A stretch of DNA of 64,000 nucleotides from Furfurilactobacillus milii (GTDB lineage Bacteria > Bacillota > Bacilli > Lactobacillales > Lactobacillaceae), in NCBI RefSeq assembly GCF_009864005.1, contig NZ_WEZQ01000017.1:62001-126000 (forward strand), written 5' to 3'. Numbering within the stretch: position 1 is the stretch's first letter; every line of letters begins with the position of its first letter. Below the pieces are notes generated by a model. That model was not told the origin of the DNA. It searched no databases and worked only from the letters and a program-made list of their open reading frames with translations. This document shows positions 14,393 through 23,310 of this stretch, piece by piece. The position numbers and the translations under genes are program-made.

Positions 14393-15583
14393 TTAAGCTT
14401 CGCTGGCCTTTTTGTAGATTTGATACATATCATCTTCGTAAAGCACTTTAGCCGATCCTTTTTTACCCCCAGCAGCAACAGCACAGTTATGAGCTAACGT
14501 ATGGCACTGATCATCGGTCAATGTGATGCCCAACTCGTTAATTGTCGCAGGCATCCCAATTGCATGGTAAAACTGCACCATTTTTGCAATTCCCGTTAAT
14601 GCGATCATCTCGCCGCTACCCTTTTCAGTCACGCCCATCACGTTCTGCGCAAAACTGATAAAACGAGGTAAATCATCTTGGTACACATAACGCGCCCATG
14701 TCGGCCAAATTGCAGCTAAACCGGCACCATGAGTGATATCAAACATGCCACTCAATTCATGTTCCAACATGTGAGTTGCAAAATCACCACCATCATTGCC
14801 ACAACCGGTTAAATTATTGTGTGACAGTGAACCAGCCCACATCATTTCGGCACGTGCTTCATATAATTGCGGGTTGGCATGCAAGACCTGCGCGTTTGTC
14901 TTCACCGTTCGTAACAATCCTTCCGCAATAGCATCGGTAATCGCCATGTTACCGCCATTAGTGAAGTACCGCTCCATCGTGTGCATCATGATATCCGTTG
15001 CTCCACACTCTGTTTGGTAATCTGAAACAGACAGCGTTAATTCAGGATCCATGATGGCAAACCTCGGTCGTGCCAAGTCATCATCATACGCGCGCTTTTC
15101 CTTCGTTTTTTCATCCGTAATTACAGACCCCATGCTGGTTTCACTACCAGCTGCCGCAATTGTTAGAACAGAAGCCACTGGCAGGCAAGCTTTGGCAGTA
15201 CGTTGATGGGCAAATAATGTCCAAACGTCTTCGTTAGGTTCAGCCAGACCATATGCAATCGCTTTGGCTGTATCAATTACGGAGCCGCCACCGACAGCTA
15301 GGATAAAGTCAGCACCCATCCGTTTGCCAAGCGTGATGCCTTCATAAACCTTGCTCAAACGTGGATTGGGCACCACACCTCCAAGCATTTTATAGGTCAG
15401 ACTATCATCCGCCAGTGCCTTCGTAATTACACCCATCAGACCATTTTGACGCACACGGTCGCTACCGTAGACAATCAAAATCTTGTGACCATGATACTTA
15501 TTAATGTATTTGCCGACCTTACTGGGTGTGTCGCGACCAAACACAACTTCTGTTGGTGAATAAAAATCAAAATTATAAGCCAT
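14393..15583 (-). CDS. Iron-containing alcohol dehydrogenase (butanol dehydrogenase-like)
   Basis: A 396-residue group III dehydrogenase similar to BdhA/YugJ, reducing aldehydes with NAD(P)H. The nucleotide site includes GGGSVIDTAKAIA. The metal ligands are the Asp and His of ATDIMMHTMERYF and the two His of HMLEHELSG and FDITHGAGLA. It is divergent from an AraC regulator 113 bases away, the likely activator. The gene is followed by about 200 bases of non-coding sequence before arsC, with a weak ATAGG/CCTAT hairpin but no clear terminator. Confidence 0.92.
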   Translation of the reverse strand: MAYNFDFYSPTEVVFGRDTPSKVGKYINKYHGHKILIVYGSDRVRQNGLMGVITKALADDSLTYKMLGGVVPNPRLSKVYEGITLGKRMGADFILAVGGGSVIDTAKAIAYGLAEPNEDVWTLFAHQRTAKACLPVASVLTIAAAGSETSMGSVITDEKTKEKRAYDDDLARPRFAIMDPELTLSVSDYQTECGATDIMMHTMERYFTNGGNMAITDAIAEGLLRTVKTNAQVLHANPQLYEARAEMMWAGSLSHNNLTGCGNDGGDFATHMLEHELSGMFDITHGAGLAAIWPTWARYVYQDDLPRFISFAQNVMGVTEKGSGEMIALTGIAKMVQFYHAIGMPATINELGITLTDDQCHTLAHNCAVAAGGKKGSAKVLYEDDMYQIYKKASEA

Positions 15584-15696
15584 TATTTTGCCTCTTTCTC
15601 GTAATTTGTATCTTCATCATACAAAGAGAGTCGGCTTTAAAATATTATCATTCTGTCTTAAAGTATAACTATTCGGACAAAAATGGGGATAAAAAC

Positions 15697-16584
15697 ATGA
15701 AGCTAGGCTTTGAACAAGACAACAACGCCGTCGAACAAATTGATGGCATGACGTACACATTTCCTTACACGATGCACCGGCGAGACTTCAGTCAGTTCAT
15801 TGCGCCTTGGCATTGGCACGAAGAGTTAGAGTTTGACTACGCCTACCAAGGATCGATTATCGTGGAGACACTTAATCAGGTTTACACCATTCATCAAGGT
15901 GAGGCCTACTTTATCAATACCAACGTAATGAATACCAAACGAAAAGGACCAGGTCAAAAAAGTGCAATGGAACACGCGCACTTATTCCACCCGATCCTGT
16001 TAACTGGCCACTACCGGAGCGTGTTTGAAACCAAATATCTCGACCCGATTCTCAAAAATCTGAGCATTGAAGTCGTGATCATTCGAGAAAGCACTCCAAG
16101 CGGTCGGGAATTCTTCAAATTGCTTCAACAACTTACCCAACTGGATGGAAAAGCCGACAATGAATTTCAAATCCGTAATCTGCTGAGTCAGGCGTGGCTT
16201 GCCCTGATGGACGAGATCAATACACAGCAACAGCATGCGCTTACAACCACGCCTTACGCTCAAGAACGCATCAAACAAATGATTAGTTTCATGCATCGCC
16301 ACTTTGATCAAAAAGTAACGGTCGCCGATATTGCCGCTCACGTTGGTGTGAGCGAAAAGGAATGCGGCCGTGCCTTTCATAAGTATTTTCATCAAAGTCC
16401 GATTGATTATCTAATTCAATATCGTATTGATCAGGCGAAACAACGTTTGGTAAAAAGCGATGACCCTATCACTACTATTGCCTTATCGGTAGGTTTTAAT
16501 AACAGTGCCTACTTTACCAAAATTTTTAAACAACGAACCGGACTGACACCTAAAGAATATCGACAAACACAGACAAACAATTAA
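15697..16584 (+). CDS. AraC family transcriptional regulator
   Basis: A 295-residue regulator with an N-terminal cupin sensor domain (WHWHEELEFDYAYQGS, then a beta-barrel with HQGEAYFINTN) and a C-terminal pair of HTH motifs (ADIAAHVGVSEKECGRAFHKYF and ITTIALSVGFNNSAYFTKIFK), ending in the usual GLTPKEYR. The start is the ATG after GGGGAT; the long upstream extension lies antisense to the adh promoter and is not coding. Divergent orientation makes the alcohol dehydrogenase the probable target. The ligand could be a small aldehyde, sugar or alcohol. Confidence 0.9.
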   Translation: MKLGFEQDNNAVEQIDGMTYTFPYTMHRRDFSQFIAPWHWHEELEFDYAYQGSIIVETLNQVYTIHQGEAYFINTNVMNTKRKGPGQKSAMEHAHLFHPILLTGHYRSVFETKYLDPILKNLSIEVVIIRESTPSGREFFKLLQQLTQLDGKADNEFQIRNLLSQAWLALMDEINTQQQHALTTTPYAQERIKQMISFMHRHFDQKVTVADIAAHVGVSEKECGRAFHKYFHQSPIDYLIQYRIDQAKQRLVKSDDPITTIALSVGFNNSAYFTKIFKQRTGLTPKEYRQTQTNN

Positions 16585-16594
16585 TTTAGCAAGA

Positions 16595-17449
16595 TCAAGA
16601 ATCGTGATCCATCAATACCTTCATAAACTCGCCGAACGGTCGATCAATCACATGATCCTTTCGGTAAATGAATGACAGCGGGATGGTCGCAAATTGCTTT
16701 GGCAATGGCATCATACTCATTGCACGGTCATCCACAAATGGCCGTGCCACATCTTTGGGGACAACGCTGACACCGAGTCCTGCACTGACACTCGCTAAAA
16801 TTGCATTAAGATAGTTAAATTCGATTGGACGTTGAACAGTCACACGCCGATAACTGAGCCAAGTTTCCAATGTCTTTCGATAGACACACCCTTGTGGGAA
16901 TACCAGTAACGATGCCGTTTTTAAATCGGGTCGCTCATCGTTGGCACTGATTAAACACAGTTCTTCAGTCGCTAACGGAATTTTGCACAATGCAGGATCG
17001 TCAACTTCACCACCAATAACTGCACCACTGAGTCGATAATCCAGCACCCGTTCAAGATTCTCGTTTGTATTGCCAGTTTCGATTGTTAATTTAACCTTCG
17101 AAAACGCTTGATGATATTTCGTTAAAATTGGAGGCAAGTATGTTGTGGATGCAGGTTGAAGCGTCCCAATCCGTAGATCACCGTTCACAATATCGGGACT
17201 TTTCATAAAATGAATCGTATCTTCCGTCAAATCAACGATTCGCACTGCACGTTGGTAAAATGACTTACCAGCAGATGTCAGCACAACACCACGGTTTGTC
17301 CTGTAAAAAATCGACGTTTGCAGGCTATTTTCCAGTTGATGAACCTTAGCTGAAATATTGGATTGGGCATACCCCAACCGCTCTCCTGCCCCAGAAAAAG
17401 TTCCTGTTTGCACAATGGCAATAATCATTTTAAACGTCTCAATGTTCAT
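16595..17449 (-). CDS. LysR family transcriptional regulator (next to gap)
   Basis: A 284-residue LysR-type regulator: winged HTH in residues 1-60 (GERLGYAQSNISAKVHQLE, typical recognition helix) and a periplasmic-binding-protein-like effector domain after about residue 90. GAGAGG precedes the ATG. It is divergent from the GAPDH gene across 113 bases of AT-rich sequence. Its 3' end faces the AraC gene 10 bases away, so the two are convergent. The natural reading is that it controls gap in response to a metabolite or redox signal, but no convincing T-N11-A box could be singled out. Confidence 0.9.
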   Translation of the reverse strand: MNIETFKMIIAIVQTGTFSGAGERLGYAQSNISAKVHQLENSLQTSIFYRTNRGVVLTSAGKSFYQRAVRIVDLTEDTIHFMKSPDIVNGDLRIGTLQPASTTYLPPILTKYHQAFSKVKLTIETGNTNENLERVLDYRLSGAVIGGEVDDPALCKIPLATEELCLISANDERPDLKTASLLVFPQGCVYRKTLETWLSYRRVTVQRPIEFNYLNAILASVSAGLGVSVVPKDVARPFVDDRAMSMMPLPKQFATIPLSFIYRKDHVIDRPFGEFMKVLMDHDS

Positions 17450-17562
17450 TTAATGGCCTCTCTGATATCACTATTTTATATAGATGTGTTCTTATTTTCG
17501 TAGTTTATTATATATCTAATTCTCGCTAGAATGAGCTTGAACATAAAAGAGGAGGACATATA

Positions 17563-18591
17563 ATGACAGTTAAAATTGGTATTAACGGTTTCGGTCGTAT
17601 CGGCCGTTTAGCCTTTCGTCGTATTGCTGACTTACAGGCACAAGGTCAAACGAATCTTGAAGTTGTCGCGATTAATGATCTAACATCCGCACACATGTTG
17701 GCACATCTTTTAAAATATGACACACGTCACGGCAACTTTAAAATCGACACTATCCATGACGACGGCAATGCCATTGTGGTGGATAATCATAAGATTCCAG
17801 TCTATGCCGAACCTCATGCAGAAAAACTACCATGGGTCGCAAATGATGGCGTTGATATTGTGCTTGAATGTACCGGCTTTTACACCTCAGCCGAAAAAGC
17901 GCAGGCTCACCTCACAGCCGGCGCTAAACGCGTGTTGATTTCTGCGCCAGCGGGTGACATGCCGACAATCGTGTATGGCGTCAATAATCAGGTGCTCACT
18001 AGTGATGTTCGCATCGCATCAGCTGGTTCATGCACAACCAATTGTATTGCACTGCTTGCAAACGCCGTTAACTCAGAGTTTGGCATCAATTCCGGCACGA
18101 TGACAACAATTCACGCCTACACGGCCTCACAAATGTTACAGGATGGACCCGATCGCCACGATAATGTTCGTAATGCTCGCGCAGCGGCGGAAAACATCAT
18201 TCCACATTCAACGGGCGCAGCAAAAGCTATCGGCAATGTTATTCCTGAACTGAATGGCAAGCTGGATGGCCATGCTCAGCGAGTACCCGTTATCGCTGGT
18301 TCCGTTACAGAACTAGTTGCCACGCTTAAACAAGAAGTCACTGCGGATCAAGTCAACACAGCCGTTAAAACTCATACGAATGACAGTGCGTCGTTCGGTT
18401 ATAATAACGACGGAATCGTCTCTTCGGATATTATCGGAACTTCTTACGGTGCCATTTTCGATCCAGGCCAAACTCAAGTAACCGGCCACGGTGCTGGTCA
18501 GTTAGTAAAAACGGTCGCCTGGTATGACAACGAATCCGGCTTTACGGCACAAATGGTTCGGTCGCTAGAATTATTAGGCGATTTAAACTAA
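17563..18591 (+). CDS. gap: Glyceraldehyde-3-phosphate dehydrogenase
   Basis: Catalyses the NAD+- and phosphate-dependent oxidation of glyceraldehyde 3-phosphate in glycolysis. The 342-residue protein has [10 protein letters not shown] at the N-terminus, NDL after beta-2 (NAD-preferring), the catalytic cysteine in [10 protein letters not shown], the His of [10 protein letters not shown] and the C-terminal [21 protein letters not shown] precedes the ATG. Unlike the usual lactobacillus cggR-gap-pgk-tpi cluster, this gene stands alone with a divergent LysR regulator, so it is probably a second, conditionally expressed isozyme. Oddities include [15 protein letters not shown] in place of the common KDLRRARAAA segment. 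Confidence 0.93.
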   Translation: MTVKIGINGFGRIGRLAFRRIADLQAQGQTNLEVVAINDLTSAHMLAHLLKYDTRHGNFKIDTIHDDGNAIVVDNHKIPVYAEPHAEKLPWVANDGVDIVLECTGFYTSAEKAQAHLTAGAKRVLISAPAGDMPTIVYGVNNQVLTSDVRIASAGSCTTNCIALLANAVNSEFGINSGTMTTIHAYTASQMLQDGPDRHDNVRNARAAAENIIPHSTGAAKAIGNVIPELNGKLDGHAQRVPVIAGSVTELVATLKQEVTADQVNTAVKTHTNDSASFGYNNDGIVSSDIIGTSYGAIFDPGQTQVTGHGAGQLVKTVAWYDNESGFTAQMVRSLELLGDLN

Positions 18592-18695
18592 TAGAATTTT
18601 TTCGCTTGAACCCAATCTTTTACAAGACAGTGCGGCAAAAGTGTTGATCCTTTGTTAAAGCTAGTAGACAACAATAAAGCCGATTGTCTTTAAAC

Positions 18696-18743
18696 AAAAA
18701 ACGACTAGAAATTGCTTCGAGAGGCAATTTCTAGTCGTTTTTA
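18696..18743 (+). terminator. Terminator downstream of gap
   Basis: A 15-bp perfect stem ACGACTAGAAATTGC (18701-18715) with its complement (18724-18738), flanked by an A-run and a T-run, so it can work in both directions. Confidence 0.88.
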
Positions 18744-18759
18744 TTAAGGTTACTTTTTA

Positions 18760-18897
18760 TCAATTACCGATAAACAGATCGGTTTCCTCAGAGACAGTTT
18801 CCATCAACTGATCATAAAGCTCGTCTTCCACGTACAGCCTCCTGAGATTGTTTCCCGCTGGCATTGCATCGAACAATTCTTGCCGTGCTTTCGGCCA
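18760..18897 (-). pseudogene. C-terminal fragment of an unidentified gene
   Basis: The minus strand reads WPKARQELFDAMPAGNN then LRRLYVEDELYDQLMETVSE and ends FIGN-stop, 45 residues with natural composition, opened by a stop rather than a start and lacking a ribosome binding site. It looks like the tail of a truncated protein. I do not recognise the family. Confidence 0.35.
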
Positions 18898-18900
18898 TTA

Positions 18901-18935
18901 TTAAAAGACCCCTAACCTAATCCAGATTGGGGGTC
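18901..18935 (-). terminator. Terminator of the PH-like protein gene
   Basis: On the minus strand GACCCC pairs with GGGGTC around a 17-base region with additional CAA/TTA contact, followed by TTTTAAT. Confidence 0.7.
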
Positions 18936-18957
18936 AATATTAATTATTTGCTTTAGT

Positions 18958-19320
18958 CTACTGCGTCAATTCTGCTACTTTTGCATTTATATCTGTAATT
19001 ACTTGGTTAGGCTCATCTACATCTAACACTAACCGGGAAAATTTTTCATTTTGTAGCGAAATCACAATTGCTGCTTTACTTCGGTCAAAATTGTAAAAGT
19101 AATCCTGACCTTTGCTACTGAACGTCCCTACCTTCTTGTTAATGCCGCCATATCCTAGTTTGCGCCAAACAAACTGATTATCCTCGCCATTATCCAAGCT
19201 TGCATCGACTACATGATGTAACGGAATTTTCAAACGGTTCTCGAACCCAAGCACTTTATCGATACCAACAGGCTCTACGAGTAATTGATCATCTTCGAAA
19301 CTAACTTTATTGCTAGCCAT
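18958..19320 (-). CDS. Small PH-like domain protein
   Basis: A 120-residue soluble protein with the strand pattern of bacterial PH-like domains: VSFEDDQLLVEP, IPLHHVVDAS, KVGTFSSKGQDYFYNFDRSKAAIVISL, then a C-terminal helix (NQVITDINAKVAEL). No catalytic residues stand out; such domains usually bind partners or membranes. The ATG of MASNKV follows GGAGG by 9 bases. It is a monocistronic gene with its own terminator. The function is unknown and the fold call is from pattern only. Confidence 0.7.
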   Translation of the reverse strand: MASNKVSFEDDQLLVEPVGIDKVLGFENRLKIPLHHVVDASLDNGEDNQFVWRKLGYGGINKKVGTFSSKGQDYFYNFDRSKAAIVISLQNEKFSRLVLDVDEPNQVITDINAKVAELTQ

Positions 19321-19481
19321 CGTCTTGTCCTCCATACTACTGCACCACTCTGCCAACATGTTACGAAGAAAGTATAGGGCCTTTCATAATAAAAGACAAT
19401 ATCAATTTTATGCATCTGAGCAACGGTGCATTTTTCCATAAAATAGCGTCCTTATAACGCTGAACAACTTCATCTTTCCAT

Positions 19482-19526
19482 AAAAAAAAAGACTCCCAAA
19501 AGTGAAAATAACCACTTTCGAGAGCC
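19482..19526 (-). terminator. Terminator-like hairpin after the truncated SDR copy
   Basis: On the minus strand GGCTCTCGAAAGTG pairs with CACTTTTGGGAGTC (G-U pairs allowed) and is followed by nine T residues. Confidence 0.8.
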
Positions 19527-19558
19527 TACTCTCTACACACGTAATGCGCTTCAACTGC

Positions 19559-19862
19559 TTAAATTTCCTGACGGGCTGGCCGAACAATAACTTCACTGAT
19601 TGCAACGTGCTTTGGTTGATCAATAGCTAACAACACTGTGTTTGCGATGTCAGCTGGCGCCAATGTCAGTTCATCTTCTTGAGGCGCGCCAAACATTGGC
19701 TGTAGCGCTGCCTCCACGTTAGCATTACCGATTGTCTTAGACAATTCTGTCCGCACTACGCCTGGGGGACACGATTGTGGAACGAATGCCATTGTTCTTT
19801 TCTTCCTGCCGCAAGCCTTCCATAATGGTCCGCACCGCGGATTTGGTACCGTTATAAACAGG
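19559..19862 (-). pseudogene. Truncated, frameshifted copy of the SDR gene at 20697
   Basis: This stretch repeats the last 100 or so codons of the intact SDR gene (20697-21443), with nearly the same bases. It starts inside the active-site segment (YNGTKSAVRTIMEGLRQEE), carries an extra C in the run before PGVVRTELSK that shifts the frame, and ends at the equivalent stop codon. The catalytic N-terminus is missing. It sits directly downstream of the HigBA module, whereas the intact gene sits upstream of it, so the module is bracketed by direct repeats of about 300 bp. Confidence 0.85.
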
Positions 19863-19885
19863 GTCCTTTTGTATGCGTCTATATG

Positions 19886-20179
19886 TTAGCTGAATTTATA
19901 TTGCTGAATTTTATTATATTCGTCCTCGTTATTTTCTACCGTATTACGCAGATCTATATCATTTTGCATATTTAAAAAGTACTGGTCTGATACTCCAAAA
20001 AAACGTCCCAGTCTGATTGACGTGTCAACTGTGATTTCTCTACGATCATGCAAGATATCTTGTATTCTTGACGTTGGCACATTAAGTTCCTTAGCCAGCG
20101 CATATGCAGAAAGGTTTACTGGCGCCATAAACTCTTCTTTCAAAATCTCGCTAATTTTGGGAGTTGGAATTCTACTCAT
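19886..20179 (-). CDS. higA: HigA-type antitoxin (XRE HTH)
   Basis: A 97-residue antitoxin that neutralises HigB and represses the operon. The HTH (LSAYALAKELNVPTSRIQDIL, then HDRREITVDTSIRLGRFFG) is the classic HigA/VapI type. The chosen ATG (MSRIPTPK) lies 13 bases after the HigB stop codon; earlier in-frame codons overlap higB. The gene order toxin then antitoxin is typical of higBA. The C-terminal tail (NNEDEYNKIQQYKFS) is longer than in minimal HigA proteins. Confidence 0.92.
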   Translation of the reverse strand: MSRIPTPKISEILKEEFMAPVNLSAYALAKELNVPTSRIQDILHDRREITVDTSIRLGRFFGVSDQYFLNMQNDIDLRNTVENNEDEYNKIQQYKFS

Positions 20180-20192
20180 TTTTTTATTCCTC

Positions 20193-20480
20193 TCAACGGT
20201 GGTAATCAACGATTTCCACATCATTAAAATCATTTTGATTCTCAACCGAAAAGCAAATTCGATACTGTTTATTGATTTTAATGCTGTACTGTCCTTCACG
20301 ATTACCAACTAATTCTTCTAAGTGATTTGCAGGCGGAATCCTAAGATCATTAATAGTAGTAGCGTTATCTAACATGACTAATTTCCGTAACGCAATTTTT
20401 TGAATAGACTGCGGTAACTTTTTTGAGAATTCCTGATTAAAAACTTTTTGAGACTCTTTATTGGCAAAGGATCTTATCAT
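20193..20480 (-). CDS. higB: HigB-type mRNA interferase toxin
   Basis: A 95-residue RelE-superfamily ribonuclease that cleaves mRNA on the ribosome. MIRSFANKESQKVF, LRIPPANHLEELVGNREGQYSI and KINKQYRICFSV match HigB, including the basic Arg/Lys residues of the active site and the C-terminal VEIVDYHR. AGGAAAATCCT precedes the ATG. It is the first gene of the operon behind a strong promoter with an operator. The module lies between the intact SDR gene and its truncated copy. Confidence 0.93.
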   Translation of the reverse strand: MIRSFANKESQKVFNQEFSKKLPQSIQKIALRKLVMLDNATTINDLRIPPANHLEELVGNREGQYSIKINKQYRICFSVENQNDFNDVEIVDYHR

Positions 20481-20508
20481 AGGATTTTCCTAGCATCTTT
20501 TTAGCTGA

Positions 20509-20537
20509 ACTATACACGTTTCCCGTGTATACGTCAA
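20509..20537 (-). promoter_or_regulatory. higBA promoter and operator
   Basis: On the minus strand TTGACG (20532-20537), exactly 17 bases, TATAGT (20509-20514). The spacer is filled by the dyad TATACACG/CGTGTATA (arms 20511-20518 and 20524-20531). This is an ideal site for HigA autorepression. Confidence 0.85.
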
Positions 20538-20563
20538 CAATATTCAACTTGCACTACAAATAG

Positions 20564-20609
20564 AAAAACAAAAGGTCCCATGATGTCAAAGAAACAACAT
20601 CGTGGGACT
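20564..20609 (-). terminator. Terminator of the SDR gene at 20697
   Basis: On the minus strand AGTCCCACGATGT pairs with ACATCATGGGACC, followed by TTTTGTTTTT. It separates the SDR gene from higBA. Confidence 0.82.
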
Positions 20610-20696
20610 AAATTATGGACAATTAAACATTGAAAACACTAAATCAGGACACGCTCTTCGGGTTTTATCATACACAATATCCCTTTGTTCAGATGC

Positions 20697-21443
20697 CTAA
20701 ACTTCCTGGCGAGCAGGTCGAACAATAACTTCACTGACCGCAACATGCTTAGGCTGATCGATAGCAAACAACACTGCATTTGCGATATCGGCCGGTGCCA
20801 ATGTCAATCCTTCTTCTTGTGGTGCACCAAAAATTGGCTGTAGCGCTGCCTCCACGTTAGCGTTACCGATTGTCCTAGACAATTCTGTCCGCACTGCGCC
20901 TGGAGACACAATTGTGGAACGAATGCCATTGTTCTTTTCTTCCTGCCGCAAGCCTTCCATAATTGCCCGCACAGCATATTTAGTACCGTTATAAACAGCA
21001 GATGCTGGATAGACAACATGACCGGCGACAGAATCTGTCGTGATAATTAGGCCATCCTGTTGTTTTTGCATAATTGGTAAAACTTCGCCAATGCCATTCA
21101 GTACGCCCATAATATTAACGTTGATTTCTGCTTGCCAACGGTCATAATCGCGATCACTCAGGTTGCCCTGCGGCATAATCCCTGCATTATTGTAAAGCGC
21201 GTCAATCCGCCCAAATTTATCCACGGCAAGTTTGAACAACGCAGCGACCTCTTGCCGATTAGTAACATCTGTTACCTGATAAACTGCATTCTCGCCGATG
21301 CTATCAGCGAGTTGTGCCAAACGTTCTTCACGACGCGCACCTAAGACAACCTTGGCACCCTTGCTGGCCAATAATTTAGCGGTGGCTTCGCCAATACCAC
21401 TGGATGCACCTGTAATTACTACAACTTTATTTTCAATACTCAT
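20697..21443 (-). CDS. Classical short-chain dehydrogenase/reductase
   Basis: A 248-residue NAD(P)-dependent oxidoreductase. The cofactor motif TGASSGIG, NNAG, the catalytic Ser of TTDSVAG and the Tyr/Lys of YNGTK are all present; GARREER after beta-2 suggests NADP preference. GGAGGAATATT precedes the ATG. It is followed by a terminator and by HigBA, beyond which lies a truncated duplicate of its 3' end. It begins 109 bases downstream of the acetyltransferase gene and could belong to that operon. The substrate is unknown. Confidence 0.92.
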   Translation of the reverse strand: MSIENKVVVITGASSGIGEATAKLLASKGAKVVLGARREERLAQLADSIGENAVYQVTDVTNRQEVAALFKLAVDKFGRIDALYNNAGIMPQGNLSDRDYDRWQAEINVNIMGVLNGIGEVLPIMQKQQDGLIITTDSVAGHVVYPASAVYNGTKYAVRAIMEGLRQEEKNNGIRSTIVSPGAVRTELSRTIGNANVEAALQPIFGAPQEEGLTLAPADIANAVLFAIDQPKHVAVSEVIVRPARQEV

Positions 21444-21552
21444 AATATTCCTCCATTAATTGCTATTAATTTTTAATTTTGTCGTCCAGCGTCGCCGCCA
21501 TCAAATAGCGGACAATACCCATGTGTTTGATTATCTTGCTATTTTATTAATG

Positions 21553-22089
21553 CTACTCAACGGTTTTTATCACTTTGGCAGGCACCCCAGCAACGATCGC
21601 ATTATCCGGCACATTATGTGTCACAACCGCGCCCGCGGCAACAATTGCGTTTTTACCTACTGAAACACCTGGTAAAATAAGCGCCTTTGCGCCGATCCAT
21701 GCATTTTGATGAACATACACTGGAGATAACTCCAGACCATGTCGATTATTAGGATCTTGAGGGTGATTAACACTGATTAAACTGGCACCCGGACCGATAA
21801 GGACATCATCCTCAATGACAATGCCACCCAAATCCGTGAACATAACCCCGCTATTAACAAAAACGTTTTTACCGAAGATAATTCGTCGTCCATAGTCCGT
21901 ATAAAACGGCAAACGCACCTCAACAGACTGGTCAACTGGTTGGCCGATGATCTTGTTCAACAATCTTCGGGCCTGATCGGGATCGTTGACTCGGTTGTTC
22001 AGCTGTTGCAGCGTCATCTGATTTTCTGCATTAACCTTATCAATCTGTTTATATTCTTCATCAGTTACAGCAAGCTTTTTTAAAACCAT
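21553..22089 (-). CDS. Hexapeptide-repeat acetyltransferase (maltose acetyltransferase-like)
   Basis: A 178-residue left-handed beta-helix transferase. A short helical N-terminus (EEYKQIDKVNAENQMTLQQL) precedes hexapeptide repeats from about residue 75; the motif SVNHPQDP holds the catalytic histidine, and VYVHQNAWIGAKALILPGVS is the typical LbH coil set. The ATG of MVLKK follows GAGAGG. It lies 13 bases after the NAD(P)-binding reductase gene, in one operon with it and the DUF2255 gene. It is a distant relative of the first gene of the window (28-651). The acceptor is unknown. Confidence 0.88.
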   Translation of the reverse strand: MVLKKLAVTDEEYKQIDKVNAENQMTLQQLNNRVNDPDQARRLLNKIIGQPVDQSVEVRLPFYTDYGRRIIFGKNVFVNSGVMFTDLGGIVIEDDVLIGPGASLISVNHPQDPNNRHGLELSPVYVHQNAWIGAKALILPGVSVGKNAIVAAGAVVTHNVPDNAIVAGVPAKVIKTVE

Positions 22090-22102
22090 TTTTGCCTCTC
22101 TT

Positions 22103-22747
22103 TCATTCCATCCAACGAGGTTTATCGCCATCGGTATTCGGTTTATTTACACCGACGCTAGCTCGCTGACCTAAGTCGGGATTGTCAATCAACTTAAAGA
22201 CAAAATCTGCGACACTCTTCCGAGATACTTCCGTACCTTTAAAATCCTCACCACGCTGGGTGGTTTCATAATCAATTTCATCTTCATCAGTCAGCCAAGC
22301 CGGTCTAATCTCCGTATAGTTGACACCCGAATCCTGAATCAACTGATCTGATTCTCTAAATCCAGGTAGATAAGCGGCGATAGCCTGTTCATTCCAACTT
22401 CCAAAATTGCCCTTAACTTCATAATTGGCACCCAATGCACTAATAAAAATCAACCGCTGTTTGTTCTCGGCAGCCATTGCTTTTAAAATGCTTTGCGTCT
22501 GCACTGCTAGGTCGGTGCCACCAACGTTTGAATAGACGATATCAACTTTCTGCATTGCTTGCCGTAACCGGTCTTGATCAAGTACATCGCCATCAATTAC
22601 AGTCACCCGGTCATTACCTTGATACTGTGCCAAACGTGAAGCATGGCGTAAAAATAGGATCAGTTTGTCGTCGGTCTCATTTAGTAACCGCTGAATTAGA
22701 ATCTGTGCTGTCCCACCGTTTGCTCCTAAAATTAAAATTGTCTTCAT
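22103..22747 (-). CDS. NAD(P)-binding atypical SDR
   Basis: A 214-residue NAD(P)H-binding protein of the SDR_a5/YwnB-like type. ILGANGGTAQ at the N-terminus is the nucleotide loop; VIDGDVLDQDRLRQAM, RLIFISALGANYE and NYTEIRPAWLTDEDE follow in the expected order. The ATG of MKTIL lies after AAAGGAATAATAAA and only four bases beyond the DUF2255 stop codon, so the two are coupled. Probably involved in redox handling of small electrophiles; no substrate can be assigned. Confidence 0.87.
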   Translation of the reverse strand: MKTILILGANGGTAQILIQRLLNETDDKLILFLRHASRLAQYQGNDRVTVIDGDVLDQDRLRQAMQKVDIVYSNVGGTDLAVQTQSILKAMAAENKQRLIFISALGANYEVKGNFGSWNEQAIAAYLPGFRESDQLIQDSGVNYTEIRPAWLTDEDEIDYETTQRGEDFKGTEVSRKSVADFVFKLIDNPDLGQRASVGVNKPNTDGDKPRWME

Positions 22748-22751
22748 TTTA

Positions 22752-23168
22752 TTATTCCTTTCTTCTGTCCTTGTCCCTTGGCAATACACATAAGGTCGAT
22801 TGTTGTGCTGCCACGTTAACCATCCCCGCTAAATAGGGACTATTCGTATATTTCGCTTGATAGGCCATGTTAACCGTCTGGATAATGTTTGGGTCCATAA
22901 TCGGTTTAAATAAAATGTGGTAATTGCGGCCTGCTAAATGCATTCGCCCGGCCCCTTGTTCCACTGCCGAGCGATACCAACTTGATTGCGTCCCATGCCA
23001 CGCACGTACATATAGCGCACGGTTGGCAGTAACTGACCATATCCACAATGGCGTACCATAAGTTTTGCCATCACCATAAAATGGTGAGATTTGCATATCG
23101 TTTGCGCTGGCAAAGGCAGTTAATTGCTGAGTCGTCCAGTGCAGATTTTCATTCACAAGGGTTGTCAT
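22752..23168 (-). CDS. DUF2255 family protein
   Basis: A 138-residue protein with the DUF2255 pattern: GTPLWIWSVTANRALYVRAWHG, SSWYRSAVEQGAGR and a C-terminal YQAKYTNSPYL. This fold is related to the pyridoxamine 5'-phosphate oxidase/deazaflavin-dependent nitroreductase split barrel, so it may bind a flavin, but no activity is established. AAAGGAG precedes the ATG. It heads a three- or four-gene operon and is divergent from a LysR regulator, which is the likely controller. Confidence 0.85.
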   Translation of the reverse strand: MTTLVNENLHWTTQQLTAFASANDMQISPFYGDGKTYGTPLWIWSVTANRALYVRAWHGTQSSWYRSAVEQGAGRMHLAGRNYHILFKPIMDPNIIQTVNMAYQAKYTNSPYLAGMVNVAAQQSTLCVLPRDKDRRKE

Positions 23169-23238
23169 TTCTAACTCCTTTTTTCAAACGTAAAGTCATT
23201 TACATTCTTGCCATCTGGCAATAAAGTTATCCTAAGGC

Positions 23239-23268
23239 TTGACTAGATATATGTCTAATGCCTAATAT
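23239..23268 (+). promoter_or_regulatory. Promoter of the LysR gene at 23311
   Basis: TTGACT (23239-23244), 18 bases, TAATAT (23263-23268). The surrounding AT-rich repeats (ATATGTCTAATGCC and ATACATATGCC) between this gene and the divergent operon are candidate LysR contact sites. Confidence 0.5.
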
Positions 23269-23310
23269 AAATCTATACATATGCCTTTTAGTTATATATG
23301 AGGTTTAAAA

